Below, piece after piece: positions 1-11,300 of a stretch of 64,000 bases of DNA. Positions within the stretch are counted from its first letter, which is position 1; each line of letters opens with the position of its first letter. The notes below the pieces were generated by a model. The model searched no databases and was not told where the DNA came from. It worked only from the letters and a program-made list of their open reading frames with translations. This DNA is from Haematococcus lacustris (lineage: Eukaryota; Chlorophyta; Chlorophyceae; Chlamydomonadales; Haematococcaceae): positions 1,213,533-1,277,532 of the forward strand of contig JASKMD010000027.1 in NCBI GenBank assembly GCA_030144725.1, in the 5' to 3' direction. The translations under genes and the position numbers were made by a program.

Positions 1-2863
1 AGAACACGAGGTCAAGTTGGAAGGACTTGATTAACATTGTCTTGATGTCGCGAGCACGGACGAGCGATGCTTGGTCCTCGCGCATCTTCATCCGTGCCAG
101 TTGCGCTTCCAGCTCCGCGATCCTACTGCTATCCGAACCTCCAGATGTCGAGCCATGCTCGTGGGTTGTGCCGAGCGTGGATTTAAAGCCTCGGCTCATC
201 GATGCTAAACAACTGGATGTCGAATGTGTACTTACATCTAGCCTATCTTAGCACCATGCATGTGCGAAGTATAAAACAAGTGTCTGCTGCATGTTTGCAC
301 GCTATACGGTCTTAGAGCAGTTGCAGCCATGCCAGAGTCACAGCCACGTCATATAATGGAGCCTGGGCTGGGGAGGGCTATTCACACATTCCTGAAATAG
401 CGATAGTCGGCTAGGGAGAGGTGCATTGACAGCACCGTCACCCCGACGTTGTGCTGGCGAACTGGCGCCATTCTAATGCCGTGTCCGGGCATTGCACATG
501 CAGAGCGGTTTATCAAGCTGTTTACTTTGCTGGTGTGCGGGTACGCCCTCGACGCTGACAGCTCGGAGCTGCGGACTTCCAAGCTGGACAAGAAGCACGT
601 GGGTGCGCTAAAGGCCGAGGCCGCCAAGCACCGGCCGCCTGCTGGGCCTGAAGGAACAGGGTCCGCCTGCTGGGCCTGAAGGAACCTTGTAGGCCACCCG
701 ACGCCTGCCCTACTGCATGTGCTATGCGGTGTGCCGATGGCTGGAGCAGCGGCAGCAGCCGTGGGCAGAGCAGGGTTGGTCTCCGAGCCCTCACCTGTCC
801 ACCTGTCCACCTTCACTTCATCAAGCTAGACACTTCATCACTTCAGTTCGTCGAGCTAGACAGCACACTTTACTTCATCACTTCACATCACAGCATCACT
901 TCACTTCACTTCATCGAGCTAGACAGCACAGGGCTCCACAGGGTGTGCACGCAGCTTTAGCTGACCAAGGAGCCAGCGGCAGTCTTCACAGAAGAGCCAG
1001 CCCGCAGGGCCCACTGGGACGGGTAGTTCAGCTGGCCTAGGTAAGGCCGTGGTAGCATCCACAGAGCCAGCCTCAAGTCAGCACTGGGACAGGTGGTTCA
1101 GCATATGCAAGCTGGCCAACCAGGGGTATGAGTTCGACAGTGGAGACAGCCGGTGTCAGCATGTGTTTACTCTACACACACCTCTCCAGCCCTCCTTCCC
1201 CACCCCCTACGCCCCCTGCAACCTTGTCATGCCCCAGCCCTGTGAGAACAAGGCCGCAGGGGATGTTCCGCTGCTGATTCCCCTGCAGGCCTGCAGATTG
1301 GGTGCCCCCAGCAGGGCAGGTGGAACTCCGCCTGGTGCGCCCAGCCCTGGTGCCCCCATGCCAGCCAGAACATGAATGTGCAGGGCGGACAGGGTGGGCG
1401 TCACCGGCTGTTGTGGCTGTTGTGACTAGCAGCGCAGCCTGACAGCCTCCTATGGCAGTGATGGCAGGCACAGGTGATGGCGTGAAGGTGCAGGAAGTCA
1501 CCAGCAGTTCACACTCTTCATTGGTGCCGCAGGCCTCGCAAAACGGGTTGAATTGAGCGCTTTGACGGTGTTGAAGGCATGGCCAGGTGGTGGGGAGCCC
1601 CAGTAAGCCCATGCGCTTGTAATGAGCCACACCAGATGGACAAGCTTAGTTGCCCCATGCCATGCTATGCCAGCTGCCCCATGCACGGACATGCTACTAC
1701 ATAGAACCCAGGGATCATACTCGGGTGGTGAGCAGCAGTACAAACCCGCCATCGACCCTGCCTGTATCACACTCCAGCAGTGCCACTAGTGTTGCGTGAT
1801 CAGTGGCGGTGATAGAGTTCTCCATGACAGACTGGGCGTTGTCAGGAAGTCTGCACGGGAATCGAACCCGGCCTCAAATCACCAACCACATCACACTTCT
1901 CACAGGGAAGATCCAGATCTCACAACCGGCATTAGCTTAGCCTTACATGGTCACGTAACAACTAGCGACCTGACTGCTATGCAGCATTGGCACGCTACAG
2001 TAAGAGCATGACTGATGCTTTCTCATTCATCCTCCGGGACGCACTTATTTGAGTGGGTGAACAGTGACAGGTTTATTCAGAGGCCTTGTGCTTGATTTCA
2101 CCATGCAAGATCTTACGATCCTGCTGGTATTGGGGATCTGGGGGGATCCTTCTGAACATAGACGCCTTCGGACGCTGCAATGCTAGCAATGAAACCTGTT
2201 ATCCTGATGGATCAGTTCTTTCGATTCTTACGATGTAAGTACACTGCATCACCATCATGCGACTCGGAGGCTATCCCTCAGCCGACCATGCGTCCTGAGC
2301 CGCACTAACACAATTGAAACACAACTGCTAGGATGCGTTTACACTACAGGCACCGTGTCCCACTGCTCACGAGGGGTTCATGCAGATGTTAAGCTGAGAT
2401 GGTCAACTAAGCAAAAGCTACCACTAGCTGGTCCCCGTGTCTGCATAAGGGTGAGTTCAGTTAGTTAGGTCGAGTTCTGGGCTTCCCCGGGATATGGCTA
2501 GTGAACCAGCAAGAGACAAGAAGAAAAGAACAATTGCGCTACTGTCCATTGTTACATACCAGGCCTTTCCAGAGTCCTTTACTATGCTCGGTAGAGCCAC
2601 GGCACTGGCGATGCAGTCTAGCCATGCAATCAACGCGCTTGTGATTCCACAGCATTGGGCCCATGCAGCATACACAACACATCTCGCTATACAACGATGC
2701 TTTGTCATGCTGTAGACCATGCTAGTCTTGCACAGCACAACCTTGTGTCCAACAGCAGCTTCCCAACGTCGAACCTGCCACAGGGCCTGGGATCAGCTCG
2801 TCCCATGCAAGCACCCTTATGCAAGGGCAAGGGCAAGTCCAAATCCAGGCCACTTCCTAGCAT
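1..2863. other. No recognisable gene; intergenic or decayed repeat DNA
   Basis: Both strands were read and no conserved domain, intact exon chain or RNA gene was found. Short open frames here have no recognisable composition. A short direct repeat is visible: the 16-mer tcgagctagacagcac occurs at 851-866 and again at 914-929, within a stretch rich in cttcatcactt words (about 815-930). Confidence 0.5.
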
Positions 2864-4817
2864 TCAAACAAACGGCCTTTTCCTGCTCCTTAGCAGGATC
2901 TTCGGAAATCCACGACCGCTCACGAGCTGACACCATGACCGAGGCAGACCCTTCAGAGAGACATCAGTGCCCGGCGCCCACAGCCTGACCTCCAAGGACC
3001 TATCTGCACAGGGCTGGAATCGCAACTGCCACAGCCCCTGCTCCATATCACCCAGGTGGCTGTTGAGCCCGGTGACATTCAGGTGTGTCATTGCCGGCAT
3101 GCAGCGCAGCAGCTCCAGCACACCTCCAGGCCAGGCGCCATGGGCCCCCCTTGGAGAATCACTCTGCTGGCTGCCCTGCAGGCTGGAGCTAGCGCCCTCA
3201 CTGTGCTGGGTGTGACCGCAAGCAAGCCCATGACTTTCATGGCCTGGATGGCTATGGGCTGCAGCTGAGCCACCAGCGCCTCCACCACTGCCAGCTGCAC
3301 ACCACCATCTGTGCAGGCGGCGTTGGGGCCAGTAGGGCAGCGCAACGTGAGAAAGCCAATGCTGACAGGTGCCTTGCACCGGTTGACCAAGTTCTCAATA
3401 GCTGCTGTGGCCAGGTCAAGGTCGCTGTGGCTTGCATCCACCAGCAGCTCAGGGATGTGCAGCGGGTGGGTGAGGGAGTGCAGGGGCAGGTGGGCCAGCG
3501 TCTGCAAAGCACTGTGCTCCGACAAGAACTCATCATCCCATTCTAGATGGCGCCAGCTGCAGGCTGCATCAGCATAGCTGTGGCTGAGCTGTGACTGAAA
3601 CAACGGCTGGATGCGGGTGAGCTGGGTGATGGCCAGCAACGCCTCCATGTCCTGGTCTTGAAGGCACAAGGGAGGGAGGTGCAGGGAGTGCAGGCTAGGT
3701 AGGGACTTCACCAGTTGGGGTAGGCCAGAGAATCCCAGTTCATAGTCTTGGTCCTCCTCCTCCTCCTCCTCCTCCGTACTGGGCTCATAATACTCTTCAT
3801 CAGAAGAGTTGCAAGGCGGTGGGTGGGGCTCCGGCTTAGTGAGGTTCAACACCCGCAGCTGGCTCAGCCCTTGCAACAGAGGCAGGCAGTCCTGCACTGA
3901 CTCATAGCGGGGTGGCAGGGCCAGGGTGAGATGGGTGAGGTGTGGCGCCAGCTGTTGCAGGCTGGGCAACTGCACTGCCCGCCACCAGATGTCCAGGCTG
4001 AGCTGCTGAAGCCTGCAGCCACTGAAGACGTCGTCAAAGTCTATACGACCAAATGCCTTCTTGCACCTGGTGACATGCAGCTGATGCAGGCCCAGCTGCT
4101 GGCTCGCATCCACCAGGCCCGTTAGGGTGTCGGACCACAGCAGGAAGCCTGACACGCTGAGGGCTGTGAGGCTGGGGAAGCGGTCACGCAGCAGCTGGGT
4201 TCGAGCGTCAGGCCAGCTGAGGTGGCTTGTGGGGCCACGCTTGTCCGTGTCATACTGCAAACTCAACCGCTCAACTGCTCCGCAGAGGGGTAGGCTCTGC
4301 AACACCTCAGTGATGCAGTCATCTGCATTGGCCTTGGTGCACAGTTGGTGCTGATACCACAGCACCACCTGCATGAAAACCGACACAATCAGGGTTGTAG
4401 CTGAGGCACGTGGGTCATGCTGCTACTCATGATGGAGTAGATAGTGCTTTTGAGCTAGGGAGAGTGAGCACTTATCTCCATTGGTTTACTCATGCTGATG
4501 ACTGCCGCAGTTACCCACACCTCACCCAACAACCTTACCTCAAGCTTGGCCTGCCGTGCTTGCATCTTCCTGACAAGGTTGTCGCTGACAAGTGGTGGAG
4601 GGTTCAAGGGGTTTGGGGGCTTGTTCAGAAGTATCGTAAGCTGAGGCCAGTAAAGCAGCACGGCCTGCTTCAACGCCTTACAGCTCTGCTGAAGGCTGCG
4701 TCTCTCCATGCAACGGCCATCTTCGCGCAGTCGGCAGACACGCGCAACTATGTTTCCAAGAAGCTCTGGGGGCAAGCTAAGCCAATCTATGTCCGAGGCC
4801 TCGGTATCCTCGGTCAT
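2864..4817 (-). CDS. F-box / leucine-rich-repeat protein (one apparent frameshift)
   Basis: Probable substrate receptor of an SCF-type ubiquitin ligase. Translation starts at ATG 4817 (MTEDTEASDIDWLSLPPELL). Exon 1 (4817-4539) holds an F-box-like helix pair, LSLPPELLGNIV followed by LQQSCKALKQAV. The intron is 4369-4538 (GAG|GTAAGG ... ATGCAG|GTG, phase 0). Exon 2 (4368 downwards) encodes degenerate leucine-rich repeats such as LTALSVSGFLLW, LTHLTLALPP, LRVLNLTKP and LHSLHLPPL, with an acidic run near 3760. The frame stops at 3088, but an LRR-like sequence (GVLELLRCMPAMTHLNVTG) continues in another frame to a stop at 2864. One extra base in the C6 run at 3145-3150 would join them. The annotated span assumes that join. 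The F-box call rests on pattern only; the LRR call is firmer. Confidence 0.65.
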
Positions 4818-5243
4818 TGCGTCCAGCAGCAACGACTACACTGTGCCGCTAGGTGCGATGCTATGTGACGTCTATGGCCATTCCAAGCAACTTAGGGTTT
4901 CCACGGCGCACTATCACGGAGTGATTCTTTACGGCTCATTTTCAGTGACTGTGACGCTGATCACGGAACACGGATCACATACCGTGACAGTATCTCAGCG
5001 CTGGCCTGTGGCGTAGCTGGCGTTAGTGGTAGTGGCACCATTGGCTGCAGGGGTGTCCCAATCAGGCACTGCTGAGGGAGGCAATAAAGAGGCAGTGAGC
5101 AAGCGGTACCATTGGCTGCAGGGGGCAGGCAATCATGCACGTTCAGCGCATACTTCTCCTACAACTAGGAGATGCGTTATCTGCAAACCCAACTGTCGGT
5201 ACCAATGCCAATAAGTAGCCGGCACCAATACCTAATATTTCAC

Positions 5244-5267
5244 CCCCACCCCCTTACGGGGGTGGGG
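5244..5267. repeat. Perfect 10-bp inverted repeat with 4-base loop
   Basis: Ten bases (5244-5253, CCCCACCCCC) pair perfectly with 5258-5267 across a TTAC loop. It lies about 65 bases beyond the 3' end of the decayed TnpB/Fanzor-like gene on the minus strand. It could be a structured RNA end, a terminator-like hairpin, or chance in C-rich DNA. Confidence 0.6.
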
Positions 5268-5319
5268 CGATAGATGTTCGCATGAAACACATGCTCTGAT
5301 GTAGGCAGCAATTTGGACA

Positions 5320-6425
5320 TGGCCTATTTCACTGTGCTACAGGCTGCTGGTGCTCGGTATCGCAGCTTCTTGAAGCCCAGTGCCTGGTACTCCTTGCCCG
5401 TGCCACCTGCACAGCTCCAGTGGGCGCCACTTGCTCTCCCCTGTCCGCTGGAGATTGAGGGCTACGCTGCAGTCCCTGTCCACCCATCTCCCAATGTCCC
5501 CAGATCTGGTCCAGCTTACAGCACCACATGTGGCCCCGCACTGCCGCTCGAAGTGCTTGCTCTAGGCGGACCGCAACAAGCGGTGTTGCACCTGACCTGG
5601 TTGGGGCTTCCAACCTCTAGGCCTGGTGAGCTCGCTGCGGTCCAACTCATCCTCACAGGGCTGGGGGGTACTCATAGCTGAGCTGACCCTGCTGGTGCAG
5701 AACTCATTCACCGTCACCACCTTGCCTGGCAGCCTGTCTGTTAATATGCCGCTGGTGGGCCTCTCCACCACCTTGTGGCAGGCCCACAGCACTGCCTTGG
5801 CCCGCGACCCACCCCGCACGCCAATGCCAACGTTGCCAAAGAACACCACCAGCTGCTTGCACCGTTGCTGGGATATATCAGCTGCCTCCTCCTCCAGCTG
5901 CATGGCACACAAGTCACACAATGCGCATGACATCCTTGGAATGACTGTGGACACGGCACCTAGCAGGTCACATGTGGGGCAGTCATGAGCCCCTGGCCCT
6001 GCCCCTCCCCCCTAACCATTAGCACTCTCACCTTCTTGAAGTAGCGCTCAAGGACCTTCTCCTGCACCCCGTTCAGCCTCACCTTCTGCTCTGCCCACTT
6101 GGGGTGCGGGTACTCCCCACACACTGCATCCCAGGTGGCCAGGGTGACGGCCACATGCCGCTGGATGGCCACCAGGGAGGTGCCTGCTGGGGTGGCTGCT
6201 GCCAGGTGCTGCAGCTCAAGCTTGACATTGTCATTCCACCGCCGAGAGTTGCGGGGAGCCTGGATCAAGGCGCTGTCACGCTGCACCTAGCTCCTGGTCA
6301 ACTTGGTAGAAGCTTTCCAGGCAGCCATCCTCATCGCACATCCCCGAGGCTGCACTGACTGCCAGGATGGCGCCGGGGTCCAACCTCATGCCCATCTGAG
6401 CGGCTGGGTCAAACTCTGCTACTGC
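5320..6425 (-). pseudogene. TnpB/Fanzor-like RuvC nuclease, decayed copy A
   Basis: Remnant of an RNA-guided-nuclease-type gene (IS605 OrfB/TnpB, eukaryotic Fanzor). On the minus strand RuvC-I appears near 6385 as GMRLDPGAILAVSAASG, followed by MCDEDGCLESFYQVDQ and a stop. After a frame change comes WNDNVKLELQHLAAATPAG, then TLATWDAVCGEYPHPKWAEQ ending ERYFKK at 6032. A phase-0 intron follows (5898-6031, AAG|GTGAG ... CAG|CTGGAG). The next segment gives KQLVVFFGNVGIG and RuvC-II (VVTVNEFCTSRVSSAM) before a stop at 5562. RuvC-III (WVDRDCSVALNLQRTGESKW) sits in another frame near 5475-5420 and the tail (GKEYQALGFKKLRY) in yet another. At least three frame breaks make it a pseudogene. Copy B (62804-64000) aligns from the HLAAA region onward. 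The family call is inferred from motif order, not a search. Confidence 0.72.
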
Positions 6426-6429
6426 TAGG

Positions 6430-8300
6430 CTGCTGCTAGGCTGCTGCCAGAGGGCGGGCCTGCTACTGGGCTGGAGGGCTAGAGGGGCCTGTTGCTGGGC
6501 TAGAGGGGCCTGCTGCTGAACTTTGTATTAGACGGCACGATTCTCACTCTCGCGACTAACTTACTTTCTTCGCACATCCAGCAGCTGGCTGGCAGAGAGA
6601 TGGGAGGCAACGTCAGACAGGAATTGGTATAGTCAACCAGCACCAGGTCGCTGAGGTGGGGAGGGGAGGAAGGAGAGGGAGAGGGGGGGGTAAGGGAGGG
6701 AGAAGGGGATGTTTTAAGGGGAAAGGTTGGAAAGTTAGTTAGGGAGAAGGGCATGAGGGGTGTGAAGTGGGTTCTGGGATCCTACTACTACAAACTCTAG
6801 TCCCCATCTCATCACGAGAACATCATCTCAAGGCTCACTTGCCTTCTATCACCTCGTGGGAAGAGAGGGGAGCTTGGGCCCCACTAGTGGTCTCTGCTGC
6901 TGACTGCCCGGCGGCTGCGGTGTACATGAAAGCTGCAAAAGCTGCAAGAGCTGCATCCACCACTCACGGCACTACAGCGTCTTGTAATGTGTGGCTCCGT
7001 TCGACAGCGTGAGCCGTGCTTCTCTTGTCAACTTGCCTACCCCATTGCATTTTGCTGCAGGCAGGGCAGCTATGACCCGGATTGTCTGGGTAAAAGATTC
7101 TGCGCTTCTGAGCCATGAGGTTACTTAGCAGTGACGGTCGAGCCTCAAGCCGGTACATGGGTAGGCCATGCGTTCAATGATTCTGTGCCCAGCTTCATTT
7201 GCATGAGGCCCAGCAGTGTGCAAGGCATGTGCCAGCTTGTTGTCGTCGCACGCTTTAGTTACGCTTTGTTCCGCATGCAAACTCTGATGCAAGCCAGCGC
7301 AGTGCCTCATGTGGTGCTTCACTCAACACATCACGTGCAAGTGCAACATGTTCCCAAGGTTACCGCACCTTAACGCACCATGAGCTTCACGTTACAAGCC
7401 AATAGTGCTTTATGATATGCTCACATGACCTGCGATGCTATTGGGGTAGACAACCAGAAGTGGACGACTGCACCTGCACTGGAACAAAGGATGCTTTTCA
7501 TTCGCACACACCTCCACAGGTGTTGGTTTGATCGTGCCGCGCCAGTGCAAGCATTGCGGCCAGTGGCCAGAAGGTGGCACTGTAGCGGTTGCGGTGGCCC
7601 CAGTCGCAGTGGGACATGCGGTAAAGCCAGAGGCTTGCTACCCCAGGTTGGGGTAGTCGGCACCTTCACACTGCGGTGGCTGCATTGACCGCCCGAGGTA
7701 CTCTGCTGTCTACACGAAAGGTCCGAGGGATGCGTCACGTTGCGGGTTTAGGTCCGTTCTTCGTCTCGGACTTCTTCTTACGGATCTCCTCCAAGCGCTT
7801 GTGCTCTTTGAGGTCGTTTCGCTTCTTCATGTGCTCCTCTTTCTGCGACCGCATACGGCACATTTCAAAACTGGATACATCACACATGTTGCACCAGCTC
7901 TGATGAGACCACCCGCATGCATGTAAGCCTCGCGCTGACAAGGCCCTACGGCTCACCTCGTGCTCTTCATATCGCCGTCGTTGCAGTGGCAAGGTCCACT
8001 GCACCTCAAGCCCGCCTGCACCAGCGCGCCAGGCATGATACAATGCTTGGACTGACACTGAAGAGTGTAACTAGATCTAATGCGACTCCTCAAGTTTGTC
8101 CCATACGCTGCACCATGACGTAATCCTGCACCCCTCTCCACTGGAGAGCAGTGCATTGCCAATCCGTACCGACTGCCAGCCCGTAGGGATGTATTGCGCA
8201 GCCTGACGAGCCTTGGCTGCCTAAGATCATCAAGAACTGACTCCAGCAGCCACTGGCAACACTGGCCCATGTCAGCTGTTGTTTCTCTGCCTGCCACCAT
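6430..8300. other. Mostly unassigned; one basic exon-like frame
   Basis: No conserved domain was recognised. On the minus strand, about 7880-7735 encodes a strongly charged C-terminus (MRSQKEEHMKKRNDLKEHK, then RLEEIRKKKSETKNGPKPAT and a stop). Its composition looks coding rather than random. It could be a terminal exon of the WD40 gene upstream, whose 3' end I could not resolve, or a separate small gene. A purine-rich tract lies at 6655-6750. Confidence 0.3.
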
Positions 8301-11300
8301 CCATGTTTCTTGCAGTGAAGTCCATTAATTGCCACAGTCAGCCACAGTCATCAGCAACGGCAAGCCACTCGCCTCAGCCCCCCTCTCCCACTCTCCCCCC
8401 TGCCACCTTCCTGCCGTCAGCAGTCGCCCACCTTGCTGCACCAAGGCCTCTTCAGCCCCCTGCCGCTGCTCCATGGCCGCCAGCTCAGACTCAGTCACAC
8501 AGCTCGGGGTGACCACCTCCACCCTGCCCTCTGAGGGGGCGCAGCCAGGCAGGCAGGGGGGCAGGCTGGGACTGGAGCAGGCATCAGGGCGCCAGGTACC
8601 AGGCAGGCAGGATGCAAGCATTGGAGGAGGGAGGGCGGTTAGGAGGGCAGTGGGTGGGCAGCAGGGGGCCAGGGGGGTGGCGGTGACCAGGAGGCCTACA
8701 GGGAAGGCCAGGCGGGCAGGCAGGCGGGCAGGCAGTTGCCCTCCTCCCTCCTGCTCCCCCACCCTTCTGCTCTTGGCCTTTCCTCCCTGGCCATTCACTG
8801 TAACCACTCTCCCACCTGCTTCATGCTCCATCCCCATTCCGTCACCCCTTGGACCCTCCCCTCCCCTCCCCTCCCCTCCCCTCCCCTCCCCTCCCCTCCC
8901 CTCCCCTCCCCTCCCCTCCCCTCCCCTCCCCTCCCCTCCCCTCCCCTCCCCTCCCCTCCCCTCCCCTCCCCTCCCCTCCCCTCCCCTCCCCTCCCCTCCC
9001 CTCCCCTCCCCTCCCCTCCCCTCCCCTCCCCTCCCCTCCCCTCCCCTCCCCTCCCCTCCCCTCCCCTCCCCTCCCCTCCCCTCCCCTCCCCTCCCCTCCC
9101 CTCCCCTCCCCTCCCCTCCCCTCCCCTCCCCTCCCCTCCCCTCCCCTCCCCTCCCCTCCTTCTCCGCCCCTTGGACCCATTTCCTCCGCTATCCCCCTCC
9201 ACCCCCCCTTGAACCCTTCTATCCTCTCCCCTTCTTCGGACCCTTCCCTCCTCCACTCTTCTCTAGCCGCCCCCTCCCGCCTCCACCCCCCCTGGCCCCC
9301 CCTCCTACACCCTCCCCTCTGACCCTCCCCCTGCCCCCTCCCCCCCGGCCCTCCCCCCTGCCCCACACCTACCCTGATTGACGGTGAAGGCTGCCAGGTG
9401 CAGAGCCTGGGAGGAGTCCAGCGGGGGCCCACCCACCACCCAGCACCTCCCCTGGCTGTCCCAGCTGCTGGCACAGGGGTAGTGCAGGCCGGGCAGGCAC
9501 AGGCGCTGCAGCAGCTGCAGCTGGTGTGGCTGGCTCAGCAGGCGCAGGACCTGCACCTCCTGCTCGCCCTCCACCACCACACACACTAGGCTGCTGCAGG
9601 GGGGGCAGGGCAGGCAGTAGCGGCAGTAGGTAGGGCAGGCGGTAGCGGAGCGGGCATGAGGAACAAGGTCAGGGCAGGGGAGGGTCAAGGTCAGGGCAGG
9701 AGAGGGTCAAGGTTCAGGGCAGGGGAGGGTCAAGGTCAGGGCAGGGGAGGGTCAAGGTGCAGGGCAGGGGAGGGTCAAGGTCAGGGCAGGGGAGGGTCAA
9801 GGTCAGGGCAGGGGAGGGTCAAGGTCAGGGCAGGGGAGGGTCAAGGTGCAGGGCAGGGGAGGGTCAAGGTCAGGGCAGGGGAGGGTCAAGGTGCAGGGCA
9901 GGGGAGGGTCAAGGTCGAGGGCAGGGGAGGGTCAAGGTCAGGGCAGGGGAGGGTCAAGGTCAGGGCAGGGGAGGGGTCAGGGTGAGGGCGGGAGGGGTCA
10001 GGGTCAGGGCGGGGAGGGGTCAAGGTCAGGGCAGGGGAGGGGTCAAGGTTAGGGCAGGGGAGGGTCAAGGGGTATGCTTCTTGTGGGCTGGACTGACAGC
10101 AGCGCACTTACCCCTTAGGAGAGCAGGACACATGATGGACAGCCGGGCAGCTGGGTGCCACCTGCTGCCCACCCTCCCCCTCCTCCTCTTCCTCCTCCTC
10201 GCAGCCCTGCTCCTCTTCCTCCTCTTCCTGCTCATCCTGCTGCTTACCCTCGACCCCTTCCTCCCCTGTCCGACCCTGTTCCCCCACTGCCACCCCGCTT
10301 TGCCCCCCAGCTGCCTGTGCCGCCCCATGCACCGCTACCCCATGCGGCGCCATGTGGGCAGCAGCCGCTGGGCAGGCGGTCAGAGCTGCCACCCTGCCGC
10401 CAGGATCAGGCAGTGCAGCCCTGCCCCCACCCTCCCCACCCCCACCTGCACCCCCATCAAGTGTAGTATTAGCGCTGGGTTCTGCAGAGGGGTTGATTAG
10501 GGGGGTGGCAGCAATAGGGGGCTGTGCTGCCTGGAAGCTGTGCAGCAGCTGCCCTGACCCTGGCGCCCACAGCTTCACGCTGCCGTCCCCACTGCCAGTG
10601 ACCAGCAAGGTGGCGCTTGCATCAGAGCTGGCATCCTGCTGCTGCCCAGGGGCTGGGGCTGGCGGGCTGGCAGGCCGAGGGCCAGGGGTGGTGAAGGCAG
10701 CAGATGTCACAAAGCTGGAGTGGCCCAGGCAAAAACTCTGGATCTCATAAGCGCCCTGCAGGCACCAGCAGCGGCAGCAGCAGCAGCAGCAGCCACAGCA
10801 GCAGCAGCAGCAGCTGCAGCAGCAGCATTGACAGCAGCATCGACAGCAGCCACAGCTTCCCCTACCCTTTTGTTCACCTTCACCTGCTTTGCCCTCCACA
10901 GCCTGAACCTCAGTACTCAGCCTGGCCCATCAACAGCAGCAGCAGCAGCAGCAGCGGGGGCAGTAGCAGCACACACCTCCACAGCCTGAACCATTTTCAT
11001 TGGCATGCTGACAACCCTAGGACCCTCACCAGCAGCCCATCAACAGCCCCTGACCCTGACCATGCCCCCGACTGTCTGGCCCCTGCAGCAGGGCAGCGCA
11101 GCCTGGCCAGTGCAGCAGGAGGAGGAGTCGCTATCCGCCCCTGACCTTGAGGATGAGGTCCCCTGGCGGCAGCAGGCTCAGCCGCACCCGGCCATCCTTG
11201 TCAGTGCTGGCCAGCAGCCTGGGGCGATCAGTGAGCAGTGAGCAGTGCAGGGCCAGGGAGTGCACAAGGGTGGTCAGGGCCATCAAGGTGCAACCCTTAG

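Noticed and set aside
1848..1930. tRNA-like T-arm on the minus strand (GGTTCGATTCCCGT)
   Set aside because: No matching acceptor stem, D-arm or anticodon arm could be found in the expected 72-90 bases upstream.
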